DNA of 64,000 bases from the NCBI GenBank assembly GCA_008638375.1, contig CM018036.1:16634651-16698650 (forward strand), written 5' to 3'. The notes beneath the pieces are model-generated. The model was not told where the DNA came from. It ran no database searches and was given only the letters and a program-made list of their open reading frames with translations. The position numbers and the translations under genes are program-made. How positions within the stretch are numbered: position 1 is the first letter of the stretch; every line of letters begins with the position of its first letter. Below, piece by piece: positions 48,760-61,366 of this stretch. The stretch comes from Nyssa sinensis. Taxonomy: Eukaryota > Streptophyta > Magnoliopsida > Cornales > Nyssaceae.

Positions 48760-49419
48760 GAGGCATTATATAGGTTATTTTAATTTATTATTATTAATTA
48801 TTAATAAGAATTAATGAAAAACTGAGATGTGTTATTAATGAGACATGTTATCAGCATGTAAATTGAAACATTTTTGAAATGGTTTGAACGAGGTCAAATT
48901 AACGAATTGGCAAGCGGTGGATAGTTTGGATTGGGAATAGAGACATCGGGTAGAGGAATGGAAAAGTGTAAGTAGGTTAGATAAAAGAGACTTTGTCATA
49001 GAGGCCATATTACTTGAGTTTCCAAGAGATCGAGAAAGTGGTGGGAAGAGACCTGCATGAGGTTATTAGAAAGTGTCCCATTGCGGGTATAATAAAATAG
49101 ACACGATTCAAGAACATGCAATGAAAAAGGGTGAATTAAAAAAAAACAAATACTGCATAAAAATGTCAAATCAATGCTAGCATACATATCACCAAACAAA
49201 ATGCTAATACAAATAATTTTAGGAGGGGAAAATAAGATGAACAACTGCGAAAAAAGGAATAACATATGGAACCTATCTCTGTTATCATAAGTAGATAACT
49301 CAGTTTTTATCCCCATAATCTACCCAAATGAACTATGAATCGTAACCAACTTCATACGGAACATATGGACTATGCAGGAGAGAGAATTGACAACATCAGT
49401 CACGAGTAATTATTACTGG

Positions 49420-49498
49420 CGATTTGATTGACACGTGTATTACACGCGTGTGATCACATGTGATATTGGTGCATGCAATGCACACGTTAATTAAATCG
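49420..49498. promoter_or_regulatory. cluster of nested perfect palindromes
   Basis: Within 47 bases lie ACACGTGT (49431-49438), ACACGCGTGT (49442-49451), ATCACATGTGAT (49453-49464) and TGCATGCA (49470-49477), all perfect palindromes. They are enclosed by an imperfect inverted repeat, CGATTTGATTGACACGTGT (49420-49438) against CGATTTAATTAACGTGT on the other strand (49498-49482). ACACGTGT holds a CACGTG G-box core. Binding of any factor is inference. Confidence 0.5.
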
Positions 49499-50727
49499 TG
49501 AGTTCCCACACTCTAATGCTGGAGATATGTTGTGTACTTGCATAATAAGATAAAAAGATGCAGCTCCTGATGCTTGAGCGATAGTTGAACCAGATTTTCT
49601 TTGAAATTATTTGGTATTTTCATCTTCGTTGTTTTTCTCATTTTTGAATCCATCATGCATTTTGTATGAAAGTTGGGTGGCATTTTACATTTTTTGTTGT
49701 TCGTTGCGCTGATTGAAATGTTGGTGGATGTATTATAACTTTGGGCCATACATGAAGGATACTGAAAACATATTTGTTGGTCCTGAACTAATGATTGCCT
49801 GATACATTAAAAAAAAAGTATTGAATGACTTCTATATATATTTTTATTTTTATTTATTGACTCGAGATTAATGATTCAGAAGTAATGAATATTTTTTCGA
49901 ATGATATGAATAATGTGGAGGTGAGACAAGAACATTTTTGCATGGTACCATTTTAATCTACATCTTTAATCTATTGTCAATTATTTAATAATAATAAGAA
50001 TATTTTATGACTCAAAAATTGTTAATTATCAAGTTTCCTTATGATTTTTATTAATAACTTAAGTATATAATTTTCAGTATTATATTAAGATAAATACATA
50101 TTTCTAAGAGAGATTGAAGTTATAAGAAAGATCCTAACATTTTTTCTAAACTAATGGTACCAATAATTTTTAGATAGTATATATACACAGGCACATGTGT
50201 ATCTTTTTATTCTAATAATTAATATTATAAATAAATTTTGTCTAAAATTATTAATTATTAAATATCGTTGGTTTTTCAAAAATAAATATAGTTGGTTTTT
50301 TAAAAATATAATTAATTATTAAAGACTAATAAATTACTGAATATGAATGATTAGTGGGTCCACCATGCAAAAGTCGTTTCCTTGCCAATAAAATCCCGAG
50401 TCCGAATATTGACAATTTGATAGCTATTGGCATCTTTGCAAGTAGAATTTATTATATGTTTCGGGATTAATGATTTCGATCAATTATAAATTATTATGTG
50501 TATAATATGTTAAGTTTGTAGAGAAAATAAAATAATTTTTGTTGAACATAACAATTTGTAATTAATCGGGATCATTGACTTAGATAATGGTCTATAATCA
50601 TTGGCTTAATTAATATTTCAGAACCATATAATAATATCTCGTTTTGAATGTTCAAAACATGTGCTTACTAACCCCATCCCTCTCTGTTTCTTGGTCTAAT
50701 TGTCCCCCAACTTGCATGAATGGCTCT

Positions 50728-50855
50728 AACACATCAAGCACATATTAAAAAGTAGTGGTCTTTCTTTAAAGGGGTTGACTGAATTGGCACAAACACATCA
50801 AGCACAAATAATAGAAAGTAGTGGTCTTGTTTCAAGGGGTTGAGTAAGCACTTCA
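50728..50855. repeat. 64-bp tandem duplication
   Basis: Both copies have AACACATCAAGCACA, AAAGTAGTGGTCTT and AAGGGGTTGA at a 64-bp period. Confidence 0.85.
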
Positions 50856-53230
50856 ATGACTTTGATTCATTTGTTGGTTCATATCTATCTTGTTAAAGAA
50901 AATCATAAATTGCTCTCTAATGCCATGATATGTAGGGATAGAATGATCATTTCATAAAATAAAATATAAAATGAAATAAAAATATCATGATATGAAATAA
51001 AATAGGTATTATTCAATTGAGACAAAAGAATGCTTAGAATGATTTTTGATGGCATTTCCAATCATACCATATAAGAATAAAAAAGTTAGAATGGATAGTC
51101 ATAAAAAAAAAAAAAAAAAAAGGAAAAATACGAAAAAGTCCATAAAATAAAGTTTTCAATCCAAAAAATTGATGATACATTTTTTTTAATTTAAAAAGTC
51201 CAAAAAAGGAACTTTTAATACAAAAAAAAAATCTAATTGTTAACTTTCATCTTAACACCTGTTAAAAAATATTACTAATTATATTAAAATGACCTTTAAA
51301 ATATATTTTAGAAAAAAATACTAATAGAAATTTATTAACGAACAGGGAGAAAATCAGCCAAATCTTATTACATTTTTTTTGTGGTTTTTTTTACCCTGCT
51401 TGGGGCCATACTGGCTTTTCTATTGGTATGGCTATTGGAATAACAATAGCAAAAGGTTTTTGCTGGGATAGTCCTTATAACTGAAGCATTTGGCTCTCTA
51501 TGACCATGTTGGCATCTCACCTCCTCTAACAATTTAGAATTTGTGGTAGCAGAATAAAATCTATAATGGCTAACGATTTAGAATTTGTGGTAGCAATATA
51601 AAATCTATATTTTTTATTTTTTATTTTTAAAAATAATTTTCACAATTTGATTTTTATGATTTTAAAAAGAAAAAAAATTGAAAAAGGTTTGTCTGATTTT
51701 TTTCCGGTTTGTAAATAAATTTCTGGTTTTCTTGTGGGAGGTGGGGAGAGGATGCATGCAATTCTGATTATTTATGTTTCTTTCTTAAAAGTTTTTATTT
51801 CTGCAGGCTCTCTAATTTTTTGATGGACTCTTTTTTTTTTTTTTTCACACGGATCTCTAATTCCATTTGTTTTTTTCTTGTATTGTTTTTCCTTAATAAA
51901 ACTTCTTAATTAAATTTTATCTTAACTAAATAACTAATCATGATTTGATAGGATTCATATTAACAGTTTTAGTTTTGGTTAAATTCTTAACAAAATAATT
52001 CTGAATTTTAAGGTGTTTTGTTTAAACATTATTGTTCACGGATTATCCGTATAAAATTTAATCTCATATATAATATTGATTCTAAGTTATTAGGATAAAA
52101 TAATTTGTTCAACTCTAATTAGGAAACTTACCTTCACTAGAATATTACTCTAATTACAATTAAAACCTTCTTTAGCTAAAAATATTAGTTATTTATCTTA
52201 AATTTATTTTTATAAAAATGAAAAAAGAGTCCAAATAAATAAAAAAAAAAAATGAAAGGATAACTTTCTCATTTAAAAAAGAATTAGACTACGGAGTTTT
52301 TATTTTGTCAATAAAAGTAGGAAAGAATAATATTATTTCAAAAATCTCAAGAAAAATTTTTTGTAACTCTTTTTAAAATTATGTTTTCCTCTCTTTTCAA
52401 ACTTATTGGCTTGAAGTCTTGGATGCAACATTCAAACTTATTAATTCACATCGTATTTAGTCAAAATTTATTTATTTTCCTTATATATAAAAAATATAAA
52501 ATATTGACTTTAGTAAAAATAGCCAAATTTAATGGGTGTACTATAATTTTTAAAATAAGAGATATTAGTCAGTGTAATATTCCAATTAAGTATAATATTG
52601 CCTAAAGAAAATGGAAAAGTAAAGAATCTTCCTCCACCCTCATACTTCTCTAACTATATTTTATTATTTATATATACAAGCTAGTAGCATTTATATTAGT
52701 AAATTGATGCGCCCTATTCATAATGAAGTTTTCTATATAGATTTTCTTAGGCTAGCTTAGGAGTAGGAGGTCAATATCCCCTCCCAAATTTCTTTTTTAA
52801 GTTTTCCTACTTTTCAAAATACCCTTTAATTTATATTTTTGCACCCCTTAAGTCTAATTTTTTCATACTTTATCTATATTTTAATTTTAATTTTGGAAAA
52901 TATATTCTTTTAGCATTTTTCACATGAATTAAGTTACAAGACAAGGGTCAATTTTCTCTCTCAAATTTTTTTATTTAAAAAATTTATTCCCCTAAAATAA
53001 AACCATAGCCCCGTCCCTGCTACAAGTGGAATCCGCCCATCCACCCATTGGGGCGGCGAGGAATTAAAGGTTTGGCGGTGGGCTTTCTAATTTCAACTGT
53101 TTGAGATGAGATTTGAAGGAGAGAAAGTAAACGCCTATTCTCCATCCCCACATTGATGCCTTCATCCTTCATAGATTCCTTTAGCACCTCCCTCCAAGCT
53201 CAAATATTGGTTTGACCTTTTTTTTTTTTT

Positions 53231-53247
53231 TCTTCTTAATTTTAAAG

Positions 53248-53282
<35 letters not shown>

Positions 53283-54680
53283 CGTGTGTGCGTGCGTGCG
53301 TGTACCCACTTACCCTAAGTCTTATCTTTTTTGGGGTTAAAGAGCCTGAATTCTTCTTTATTTGATGCTGACTAGAGAAGTTGGGTGTACACCAAAAAAT
53401 GCCCCCACAGATTCTAATAAAATATCTTCTCCCATCGATGAAGTTGAACCATTCACTAAGCCCATAGGACCAAATTCTTATACCACAAATGATTATAGCA
53501 ATATTATATTGGGAGATTCAATAACTGGTCCTATAAATTATTTAATTAACCTAAAATCTAATCAAAATATTTTAACTTCAAAAGTTTTTAACTACTTTTT
53601 AACAAAAATATCATTCTTTGTAAAAACATGGACAAAAACAATTCTTTCCGTATCAACCCGCGTCCCATCTATGCCATGTCACCCATTTTTTGTTCTTAAA
53701 ATTTTAAAATTAAATAACGGTTCATTTTTTAAAAAAATATATATACATTTGGACTATAAAAATTAAATTTATCAAACAATATTTGTATTATATATAAAAT
53801 TCCGTAAAAAAAAATGTATTTTTTAAACAGAGAAATTTCTTTTTGCACATTCATGTCCAACCGAAAAATTCTCTACCCAAAAAAGTAATGAAAATTTCTG
53901 AAAGAGTAGTCCAAAAATTCATTATGTGTGTTCTGTACATAAGGCAAAGAGTAGCCAAAGGGGTTTTATCCCCTAGGAGTAGCACGAAGGGCCGAACGCC
54001 AAGGTTGTTATTAGGCTAACGTGTCCTTAAGGGGTTCCCCTGTTACCAAAAAAAAAAATACAGAATAGCCAACGGTTGAATAATTGAAAGAGGACCATCT
54101 TCATAAGTCGTAATGTTCCTCCTTTATAATATGTCTCTCGGTAAAAATTTTGTAATTTCTCCAAAAAAAATAAAAAATTACACACACACACACACACACG
54201 ACAGAATCGTTATTGCTTCATATGTTTGTCACTAGCTTTAGTACTCAAATAATGGTGGATGGGTGGAGCAAGTTATAAAGGGAGAAGACTTCAGTAACCA
54301 ACCAATTGCGAATCCACATTAATTTTGCATTGTCCCTTAATGTTGTGAATGAAAAATTAAATGATACATCTGTGTGTTTTTTCCTTTGCTTTAGTTGAGT
54401 CATGGAACCAGTGAGTCGTAATCCATTTTATCTCTTAGGATTCATGGATATTACTACCAGTTTCTTTAACTTCCGTACAAATGTACCAAAAAATCAGCGA
54501 GATGAGGTGGCTTGTCTTTCGTTTTCTGCCGACTTCCCCAGACGCTACCAGATTATGTTTTGAAGCTAAAAAAAAGGCACCACCCAAAAGATGATGACAT
54601 TCCAATAAACCTATCGTCCACAATTGATTTAAATGAGCATGAAAGTTTTTTATATTACTTTATTATAGTACTTTCTTTTT
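53231..54680. other. intergenic DNA with simple repeats and an A-tailed fragment
   Basis: (TA)n(TG)n(CG)n tracts lie at about 53250-53302. A 134-residue frame at 53362-53766 is AT-rich, lacks known motifs and is not called a gene. 53940-54060 is a GC-richer block ending CCCTGTTACC and a run of A, resembling a retroposon with a poly(A) tail, family unknown. (AC)n is at 54181-54199. Confidence 0.4.
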
Positions 54681-54699
54681 TTTTTTAAGAAATTGGCAA

Positions 54700-54885
54700 T
54701 AGTCTGCGCTTGAATAGTGATTCAGATATAATTTTTTGAAAAATATTTTTAAAAATTTTGTAATTAATTTTTTAAAAACTATGAAAATACATTTGAATAC
54801 GATAATTCAAATTATAAAAAATTAAAAAAATTAAAATTAACAGCATGCCAAATTCGTATCCCGTGTTTTAAAATTAAAAATCTTA
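54700..54885 (+). repeat. dispersed repeat, left member of an inverted pair
   Basis: Begins TCTGCGCTTGAATAGTGATT and continues through AATTTTGTAATTAATTTTTT to GTATCCCGTGTTTTAAAATT. A clearly related copy lies inverted at 58150-58335. Confidence 0.75.
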
Positions 54886-55020
54886 TTTTAAAAACATAAA
54901 CAAACGTTTTGAAACTGAACTCACACAACTTTAAAACTAAGAAATTCTTAGAATTATAATGCTTCTGCTTTAAATTTAGTTTGTAGGTATTTATTTTGAA
55001 AGAATTTTTATTAATTAATT

Positions 55021-55055
<35 letters not shown>

Positions 55056-57459
55056 CATGCACATGCACGCAGACACACGAGTATAAGTTAGATCACAATG
55101 TTTAGTTAGGTAATTAAGATTATTGTGGCTTAACTAACTGCAAAATAGGGCTAACGTTGACAATCATAATTAGATTAATTTAACTCGTAATTTTCGACCA
55201 AGTTCAAAAGGAAAAATGAATTTGACACGCTTAGAGATTTAATAATATTTATCTACATTGACAGCCATTATGAATCATAGACCATAAAAGCATGCGCGCA
55301 GTTTATTGGCACTTGATGTAGACTTTAAAAGAAAAATTATTTTTAAACGTTGTGTGAAAGTCATCATTTCAAATAAGTAAAAATAAATAAAATATACATA
55401 GAAGATACAAAATTTATATGATTCGTTAAGATGTCTACGTTTACGGATAGTGATGATCAGTTCACTATCTTTCAAAGAAATTACAAGAATAAAAAAAATT
55501 TAAAATCTGATTTTTTTTTTATAATGACGACTATCTTCTCCTAAGTCAAAAACGTAAGTGGATCAAAAAGATTTCTCCCGAACCTCGTGGCAATAGTGTA
55601 AAACCCTACAAATTACCTATTTTTTGAGTCATCTCGAGTTGCAAACGGATTATCAAAAATTTGAATAAATTCATAGACAACCATCCTATCAATTGATAGT
55701 TCAAAGGAACCAAACATGCCCTAAGCATACATTTTTTTTCACTTCTTAATTGGGAGATGTAAAGAGTTTTTTTTTTTTTTTAACGAGAATATGGAGCAAC
55801 AAAACAAATCCTAACCATATGTTTATTGAGTTTTCAAAATTTTTATCACAAGTCTTTTTAAGTTTCATGTGGTTGGCATGTTTTAAACCCCACTGTGTGT
55901 GTGGGCGTGAGAGTAGATGTATCTAGAATTAAAAATCCATCGACTCAAAGATTGCCTAACCTTAGTGAAAGAAGAAGTGACGTGGCTTGTTTTGAAAAAG
56001 TATTTTGTGTTATCAAAAATAAAATTAAATAAAAAAAATACACATTAAAATTGTAACACATATTTAAATAGGAAGAATTAGTGTGGAGTCTCCAGTGTTT
56101 TTTTTAAAAAAGTGTTTAATGCTAAAGGTGTGTTTAATATCATTTCTGAAAATAATTTTATATTCTCAAAAAATTTAAATAAAAAAAATGCTTTTGAAAG
56201 ATTGTTTTCATTGTAAAATTAAAAAAAAAAAAAAAACTAGTTTTCAAGAAATATCTAAAGAAGCTTTTTATATTTTCAAAAACTCAAACTCAGTATAAAA
56301 TTAAACCCCTTTATCAAGATTTTCAATAAATTTATTTCTAAAAGAATAAAAATTTCCATATATCAATTAAAATATTATCATAGTCACTTCAAGAGGTAAT
56401 ATAATGTGGACGAACGAGGAAAGGGAGAGAAATATGAGTAGAAGCAAATTGGATTCTCTTGAAACGGAGAAAGGAGAAAGTCCATTTAGATGGCTCTACA
56501 GTCTACACATAAGAGCTCTCATCTTATTAGTTATTTTAACAAATGGTGCATCCCCAAAGGCACTAGATCCGAGTTGAATTTATAATGTACACACGTATAC
56601 AAAAAAAAAAAGAAAAAGTGTCATACATAGCAATTTTATATAGTAGATTGAATGAATAAATATCATATTGGTATTCTTTCCATTATATTATTGCAAATTT
56701 ACTATAAACTCTCAAGAATTTTGATAATCAATAAGAATCCAATCCCTAATTTTGCTTTCCATTATTACCCAAGTAAAAAGTAAATTATATTGCATCTAAA
56801 GAGAAGTGGAAAGGTCTGTTTGGAGGAACCCAAAAATTGATCACTCAAGATGTCCATAAATTAGAGACAGATAGTTGAGTTGGCTTTCCCATGATAACCA
56901 TAGAGTAATATTATTTTTACCATAAAATTTTACTAAATTTTTTTTATCTGTTGAAGTGATTGTTAGTGCTAATCAATTAAGTCTCTTGGTATATGCATGA
57001 GCTAGTCAATTAAACCTTTTAGTACTAATCAATTAAACTCCTTGGACTCACCTGATATGACTAGTACCAAGAGCCTCTTAGACTCACCTGATATGACTAG
57101 TATCAAGAAATTGAATTCACTAACACCAAGATACTAAATTCACTAATATAAAAAATAATCACGTCAACAAATAAATTTTTTTAATAAAATATTAAGATAA
57201 AAATAACATTACCCCGTAACCATAATTATTATTGCCAGAAACAAAACTTTTTGTCCATATATAGCGGGCTTGGCTGATTAGCAATTTCCCATAATTAAAC
57301 TTACCTAACGGTGGTCACCTGCACTAACTCCGACCAATAAAACTGCTACTTCACACGGGAAATCGTAAGATAAACAACCGTAAAAAAATTTACTTTACTT
57401 GTTCTGTCCTAGCAAATTTCTTCGGTGATCGCCAAACGGGTGACGATAGCATGGTGGCA
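54886..57459. other. AT-rich intergenic DNA left of the small gene
   Basis: No gene. (AT)n at 55023-55051. A MITE-like A/T-rich segment at about 56140-56290. A short direct repeat at 57040-57115 contains GACTCACCTGATATGACTAG twice. Nothing else is recognised. Confidence 0.45.
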
Positions 57460-57897
57460 CTACTGCTGTTTCGCCGCCGGATAAGCGTGGCTCGGCAGCG
57501 GACTAGCGCGTGGCGACCTCGCAGGCAACTCGGAGAGGTGCTTTCCGTTGCTATCGTAATAAATTACACCGGAAAAAGCCAACGGCTGACATTTATCACC
57601 CATCAAGATCGACCTCTGCCATAGTCCGCCGTCTCCGAACCCTTCATCGACTTTCAATTCCCCGCCGATTCTTTTTTTCCGGCGAAACGGAATCACCTTT
57701 TTGCTTATGGTGGCGAGAAGCTGTTTCGGCCGAGTTAACGGCGACCCAGGCGCGATTCGAGAATTACGTGCAAGCTTTCTGGAGGCTCGGCTGGCTTGTT
57801 TGGCGCATAGAGACAAAAGAGAGGTAGCGGACTCTAACAAGCCCATGGCTAGCCTCTTCGATGCGCCAGCGTCGTTCGCTGGTGTTGAAAGGGCCAT
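57460..57897 (-). CDS. small conserved plant protein, function unknown
   Basis: A single uninterrupted frame of 145 residues starts at ATG 57897 with MALSTPANDAG. The N-terminal half has an SATSLLSLCAKQASRASRKL helix and a basic patch (KKVIPFRRKKR). The C-terminal half has GDGGLWQRSILMGDKCQP, FSGVIYYDSNG and PARSPRASPLPS. From memory, this LWQ-ILMG-KCQP-FSGVIYYD arrangement is typical of a small family of uncharacterised plant proteins; I cannot give a function. No signal peptide or membrane segment is evident. GC content is well above the flanks, as expected for real coding DNA. A TATA box lies about 50 bases upstream. It appears intact and is probably a complete intronless gene. Confidence 0.8.
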   Translation of the reverse strand: MALSTPANDAGASKRLAMGLLESATSLLSLCAKQASRASRKLARNSRIAPGSPLTRPKQLLATISKKVIPFRRKKRIGGELKVDEGFGDGGLWQRSILMGDKCQPLAFSGVIYYDSNGKHLSELPARSPRASPLPSHAYPAAKQQ

Positions 57898-57945
57898 GTC
57901 TTTGATCACTGTGATTACCGGAGAGAAATAAAGAAGGGAGAGTGG

Positions 57946-57954
57946 ATATATATA
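57946..57954 (-). promoter_or_regulatory. TATA box of the small plant gene
   Basis: The minus strand reads CCTATATATATCC, about 50 bases upstream of the ATG at 57897. Transcription would start near 57920, giving a short leader. Position and flanking GC make this a good candidate. Confidence 0.6.
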
Positions 57955-57981
57955 GGTGGGGGACTGCTAAGGTGACCGGCA

Positions 57982-59065
57982 ATAGCAGGTGGCTCTTGGA
58001 TTTGACTTTCTCTAAGCGTGTTTAATTCTATAATAAGTAATTAATTCTTTTTCTCTTTTTTTGAAACAAGTAATTGATTCTTTTAACATTGCATAATCTT
58101 CGTAGAAAAAGATGCCTACTTTTTTCACTTTTTTTTTTTTTTTATGTTATTAACAAAAATGTATTTTCAAACATAGTTTTATAATTTCAAAACAGGGAAT
58201 ACGTGTTTGACTAGCTATTAATTTTAATTTTTTTTAATTTAAATTATCATATCTAAATACATTTTTATAATTTTTAAAAAATTAATTACAAAATTTTAGA
58301 AATATTTTTTAAAAAATTATATTTGAATCACTATTTAAGCGCAGCCTGAGTGATTTTAGGTGATTGAAACTTGTTACTTATATAGACGGTGAACTTAAAT
58401 GATAATTTATCAAAAAAAAATATTAATTTTTTTTTTTTGGATAAATAAAGGAAAGTAAAAAAAAATTATTGTGTACTTATTTTTGGGCTAACACTTCTTA
58501 AATGAGATTAAACTAATATGTTAATTACATTAAAATAATAAGAAATATAATAGACAAAATGGAAGGATATCTATTGAATAATATTTTTCTACTCAAAAGA
58601 TAATTTTATCAAAAATAATAATTTTATCAGAAACAATCTCTCTATTTATAAGATAAAATTATATATATCTAACTCTCTTTAAATTTTACACTATAATCTC
58701 ATTTTTTTAAGGTGAGACATAAATATTTAAAAAACTAATTAAAGTGGAAGAGGTAGATGGGCTGGTCTCAAATTGGGAATGAATTAATTAGATGGTATTT
58801 AATGAACTAATTGAAGCAATGCTAGACTTGCTAGTTATATCTTAAAACAATAATTAATTATTGTACAACAATCACGATAAGCCTTTCCCAAAAACTGATC
58901 GCCACAATACTAGTATCCACTTGTTACAGATAATTATCTATTAATTAATATTTAAAGAATTAATTATTTTTTATCAATTTATGTTGTTTATTTGAAAATA
59001 GTTATTAATAAATTTTTAAAAAATCATTTATAATATTAATTACTAAAATATAAAAACACAGTTGT

Positions 59066-59114
<49 letters not shown>

Positions 59115-59122
59115 AATACTAG
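57982..59122. other. AT-rich intergenic DNA upstream of the small gene
   Basis: No gene. It includes the right member of the inverted repeat pair (58150-58335) and a (TA)n(TG)n compound microsatellite at 59068-59114. Confidence 0.5.
58150..58335 (-). repeat. dispersed repeat, right member of an inverted pair
   Basis: The reverse complement reads GCTGCGCTTAAATAGTGATT, then AATTTTGTAATTAATTTTTT and GTATTCCCTGTTTTGAAATT, matching 54700-54885 over about 185 bases with scattered differences. Confidence 0.75.
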
Positions 59123-59130
59123 CCTTTAAC

Positions 59131-59644
59131 TAGGAATGCAAGTCGAGCGGGTAAACCAATCATTCCCGAGAAATTACGGACTTGAGAAAAAATATATAAT
59201 ACCCGAGTCCGGCCTGAACCTAAATTTTTAAGCTCGAATTTAAATCGATACGGGCTTAGGCAGGGACATCAGGTACCCGAGGCCGAATTACCACTACTTA
59301 AAATAGTATATTTTATATCTCAATTAATATGAACCGTTAGATTTCAAACATATAAATGATCTTGACCATTCATTCTATTAATATTTCAAACATGTAATAT
59401 TTATTTTATTATTTAATTGTATTGACCTTTTTAAATTTATTTTCATTGAAAATATTTGTCTTTTTGTCTTTACAATATACACGAAACCCAAAATCCGACT
59501 AAACTCGAAAAAACTCCTAATGTTTTGGTACTCGAGAAAAACTTAATACTAAACATTTTTCAGATTAATCTCAAACTTGGATTCGATGATTTGTATTACT
59601 GGCTGAGTTAATGAACACTAAAATCCGACCGAGTTGCAACCCTA
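59131..59644. mobile_element. non-autonomous hAT element, 514 bp
   Basis: The left end TAGGAATGCAAGTCGAGCGG and the reverse complement of the right end (TAGGGTTGCAACTCGGTCGG) form a strong terminal inverted repeat. They are flanked by CCTTTAAC (59123-59130) and CCTGTAAC (59645-59652), an 8-bp duplication with one mismatch. The subterminal regions carry CCCGAG/ACTCGA motifs. No coding capacity. Confidence 0.85.
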
Positions 59645-59650
59645 CCTGTA

Positions 59651-59669
59651 ACCCATGCTGCGCATGAGT
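59651..59669. repeat. hairpin ACCCATGC-TGC-GCATGAGT
   Basis: An imperfect palindrome directly at the hAT target. Related hairpins are at 47050-47068 and 43422-43443. Confidence 0.6.
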
Positions 59670-60067
59670 ATTTCATTAAAAATTGTAAAAATTTATTTGA
59701 CGGAAGTTTGTGGTTCTCTTCTATAGTCTGTGAATCCTACCGAAAATTCCTAGAATTCCAATAAAGTCTAAACTCACTTCAACACTTTATCTTGTTGAGG
59801 AAGAAGCATGGAGAAATAAAGAAACAAAAATACAAAAAACAACGTAAATTGTGGGACAGAACCAATCCAAGGTAGATGAAACTCTCATTATTATATTAAG
59901 TAATAGATATATTATATAAAAATTATTATTAACATTAATTTTTTTAGTAATAAAACGAGGAATAGGGACTTTTTTAAAATTTAGATTAGATATAATTTAT
60001 TTTTTTTTAGAAAAAAGTTTATCAATCTTACAAATGTTTATGCATGTCTTATTTTAATACTAAAAAT

Positions 60068-60710
60068 CATAGTTATTAAATTCGGTCTCGACATCGATTC
60101 AATAAAAGAACTGGGTCAATAGGTCACCAGTTTAACCAGTGGGTCAACTAGTCGAGCCGGTCATATTATTAAAATATTAAACATATATTTTAAAGTACAT
60201 CCTAGTATAAATCAAAATAGATAAATAATAAAATATGAATGTAACATGTTAAATAATATATTATTTTATTATCATACCTTATAAATTAATATTGAACAAA
60301 AAATTCAAATATTATATGAATTCCTATATTGTAATCTCTTATTTCAATTACTAAATTATAGTTAAAGTCTTAAATTTGTTGTTAAAATTTAAGTTAAATA
60401 TTACATAAGTATGATAATAAAAAATAAAAACACCTCATGAATATATTAAATATATCTTAAAGGTATTTTAATATCATTTATGAGGATAAATTACTAAAAA
60501 TTCCGGTTATTATGTCATTTTTTTGTAATTATTTACAATCTAACTGGTTCACATAAACTCGTCCAGTTCATTGGGTCAACCATAAAATTATCTGAGTTAA
60601 CCGATTTTTACCGGTTCTCTTCCTTAAGTGGTTTAATTAAAGAACCAACTCGATTTAACCTTTGGTTCACCTGATCAACCCACTAGTGCAGTCTGGGTTT
60701 AATAACACTG
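60068..60710. mobile_element. non-autonomous hAT-like element, 643 bp
   Basis: The left end CATAGTTATTAAATTCGG and the reverse complement of the right end (CAGTGTTATTAAACCCAG) form a terminal inverted repeat. They are flanked by a perfect 8-bp duplication CTAAAAAT (60060-60067, 60711-60718). Subterminal GGTCAA/ACCGGT/GGGTCAACC motifs lie at both ends. No coding capacity. Confidence 0.85.
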
Positions 60711-61366
60711 CTAAAAATTATAGAATTGTAATAATATTTTTTGTTAATAAAAATAATACTAAAACTTAATAATAAATATAAACATTATAATTAATATTTT
60801 TTATATTTAATATTCTAAAAATATTAATTATTAAAGAGTCTACTTAGTGTTCATCACCACTAAAATATAGTAGTTCTTTAAGCCGCCAATGTCTCAAGAA
60901 TAGTAATCAAAAGATCGTGATGGCAGTTTTAGCTATATTATGATCATCACGACAAAGATAAGAATGATCAAGAATCTGCACACTATTCAGTTAGATTGTG
61001 ATTTCATAAGTAAATCAATAAGGTATAAAATATGAATATAATTTTTTTTTTTTAATTTCTAATGTAAATCATGTAATAATTGACTAAATTGATATTTTCA
61101 TTTTAATCGTGGTATTGTTAAATTAAAATTTTCTGATTAACAATTCTTTGCATTTTATGAATTACTATTAATTATGGACATATAATTGTATTTCTAATAA
61201 TTATTTATATTAGTCAGTCAATGTTATTCATTATAAATGATAATTTCTTATTAATTTAACTTAAAAAATTAATATAAAATCTAATACAATAAATAAATTG
61301 TCTAATGTATTATAAAATTAAGAATACTAAAATGTAACAAATTAGGCCAAAATATATGTATGAGCA

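Larger units (their letters stand above)
48768..53230. other. AT-rich intergenic DNA
   Basis: No gene supported. It contains the palindrome cluster (49420-49498), a copy of the AT-rich dispersed repeat (about 49970-50340), a 64-bp tandem duplication (50728-50855), a 53-bp duplication (about 51530-51610) and long A/T homopolymers near 51105 and 51830. Confidence 0.5.

Noticed and set aside
53362..53766. 134-residue plus-strand open frame
   Set aside because: Composition follows the AT-rich background, with no motif, promoter or splice context.
57898..57909. Four-codon upstream extension of the small plant gene
   Set aside because: The extension begins with GTG. The first ATG is at 57897 and gives a better start for a eukaryotic gene.
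59135..59152. ATGCAAGTCGAGCGG, resembling a 16S rRNA 5' signature
   Set aside because: It is the terminal inverted repeat of a hAT element; no rRNA sequence follows.
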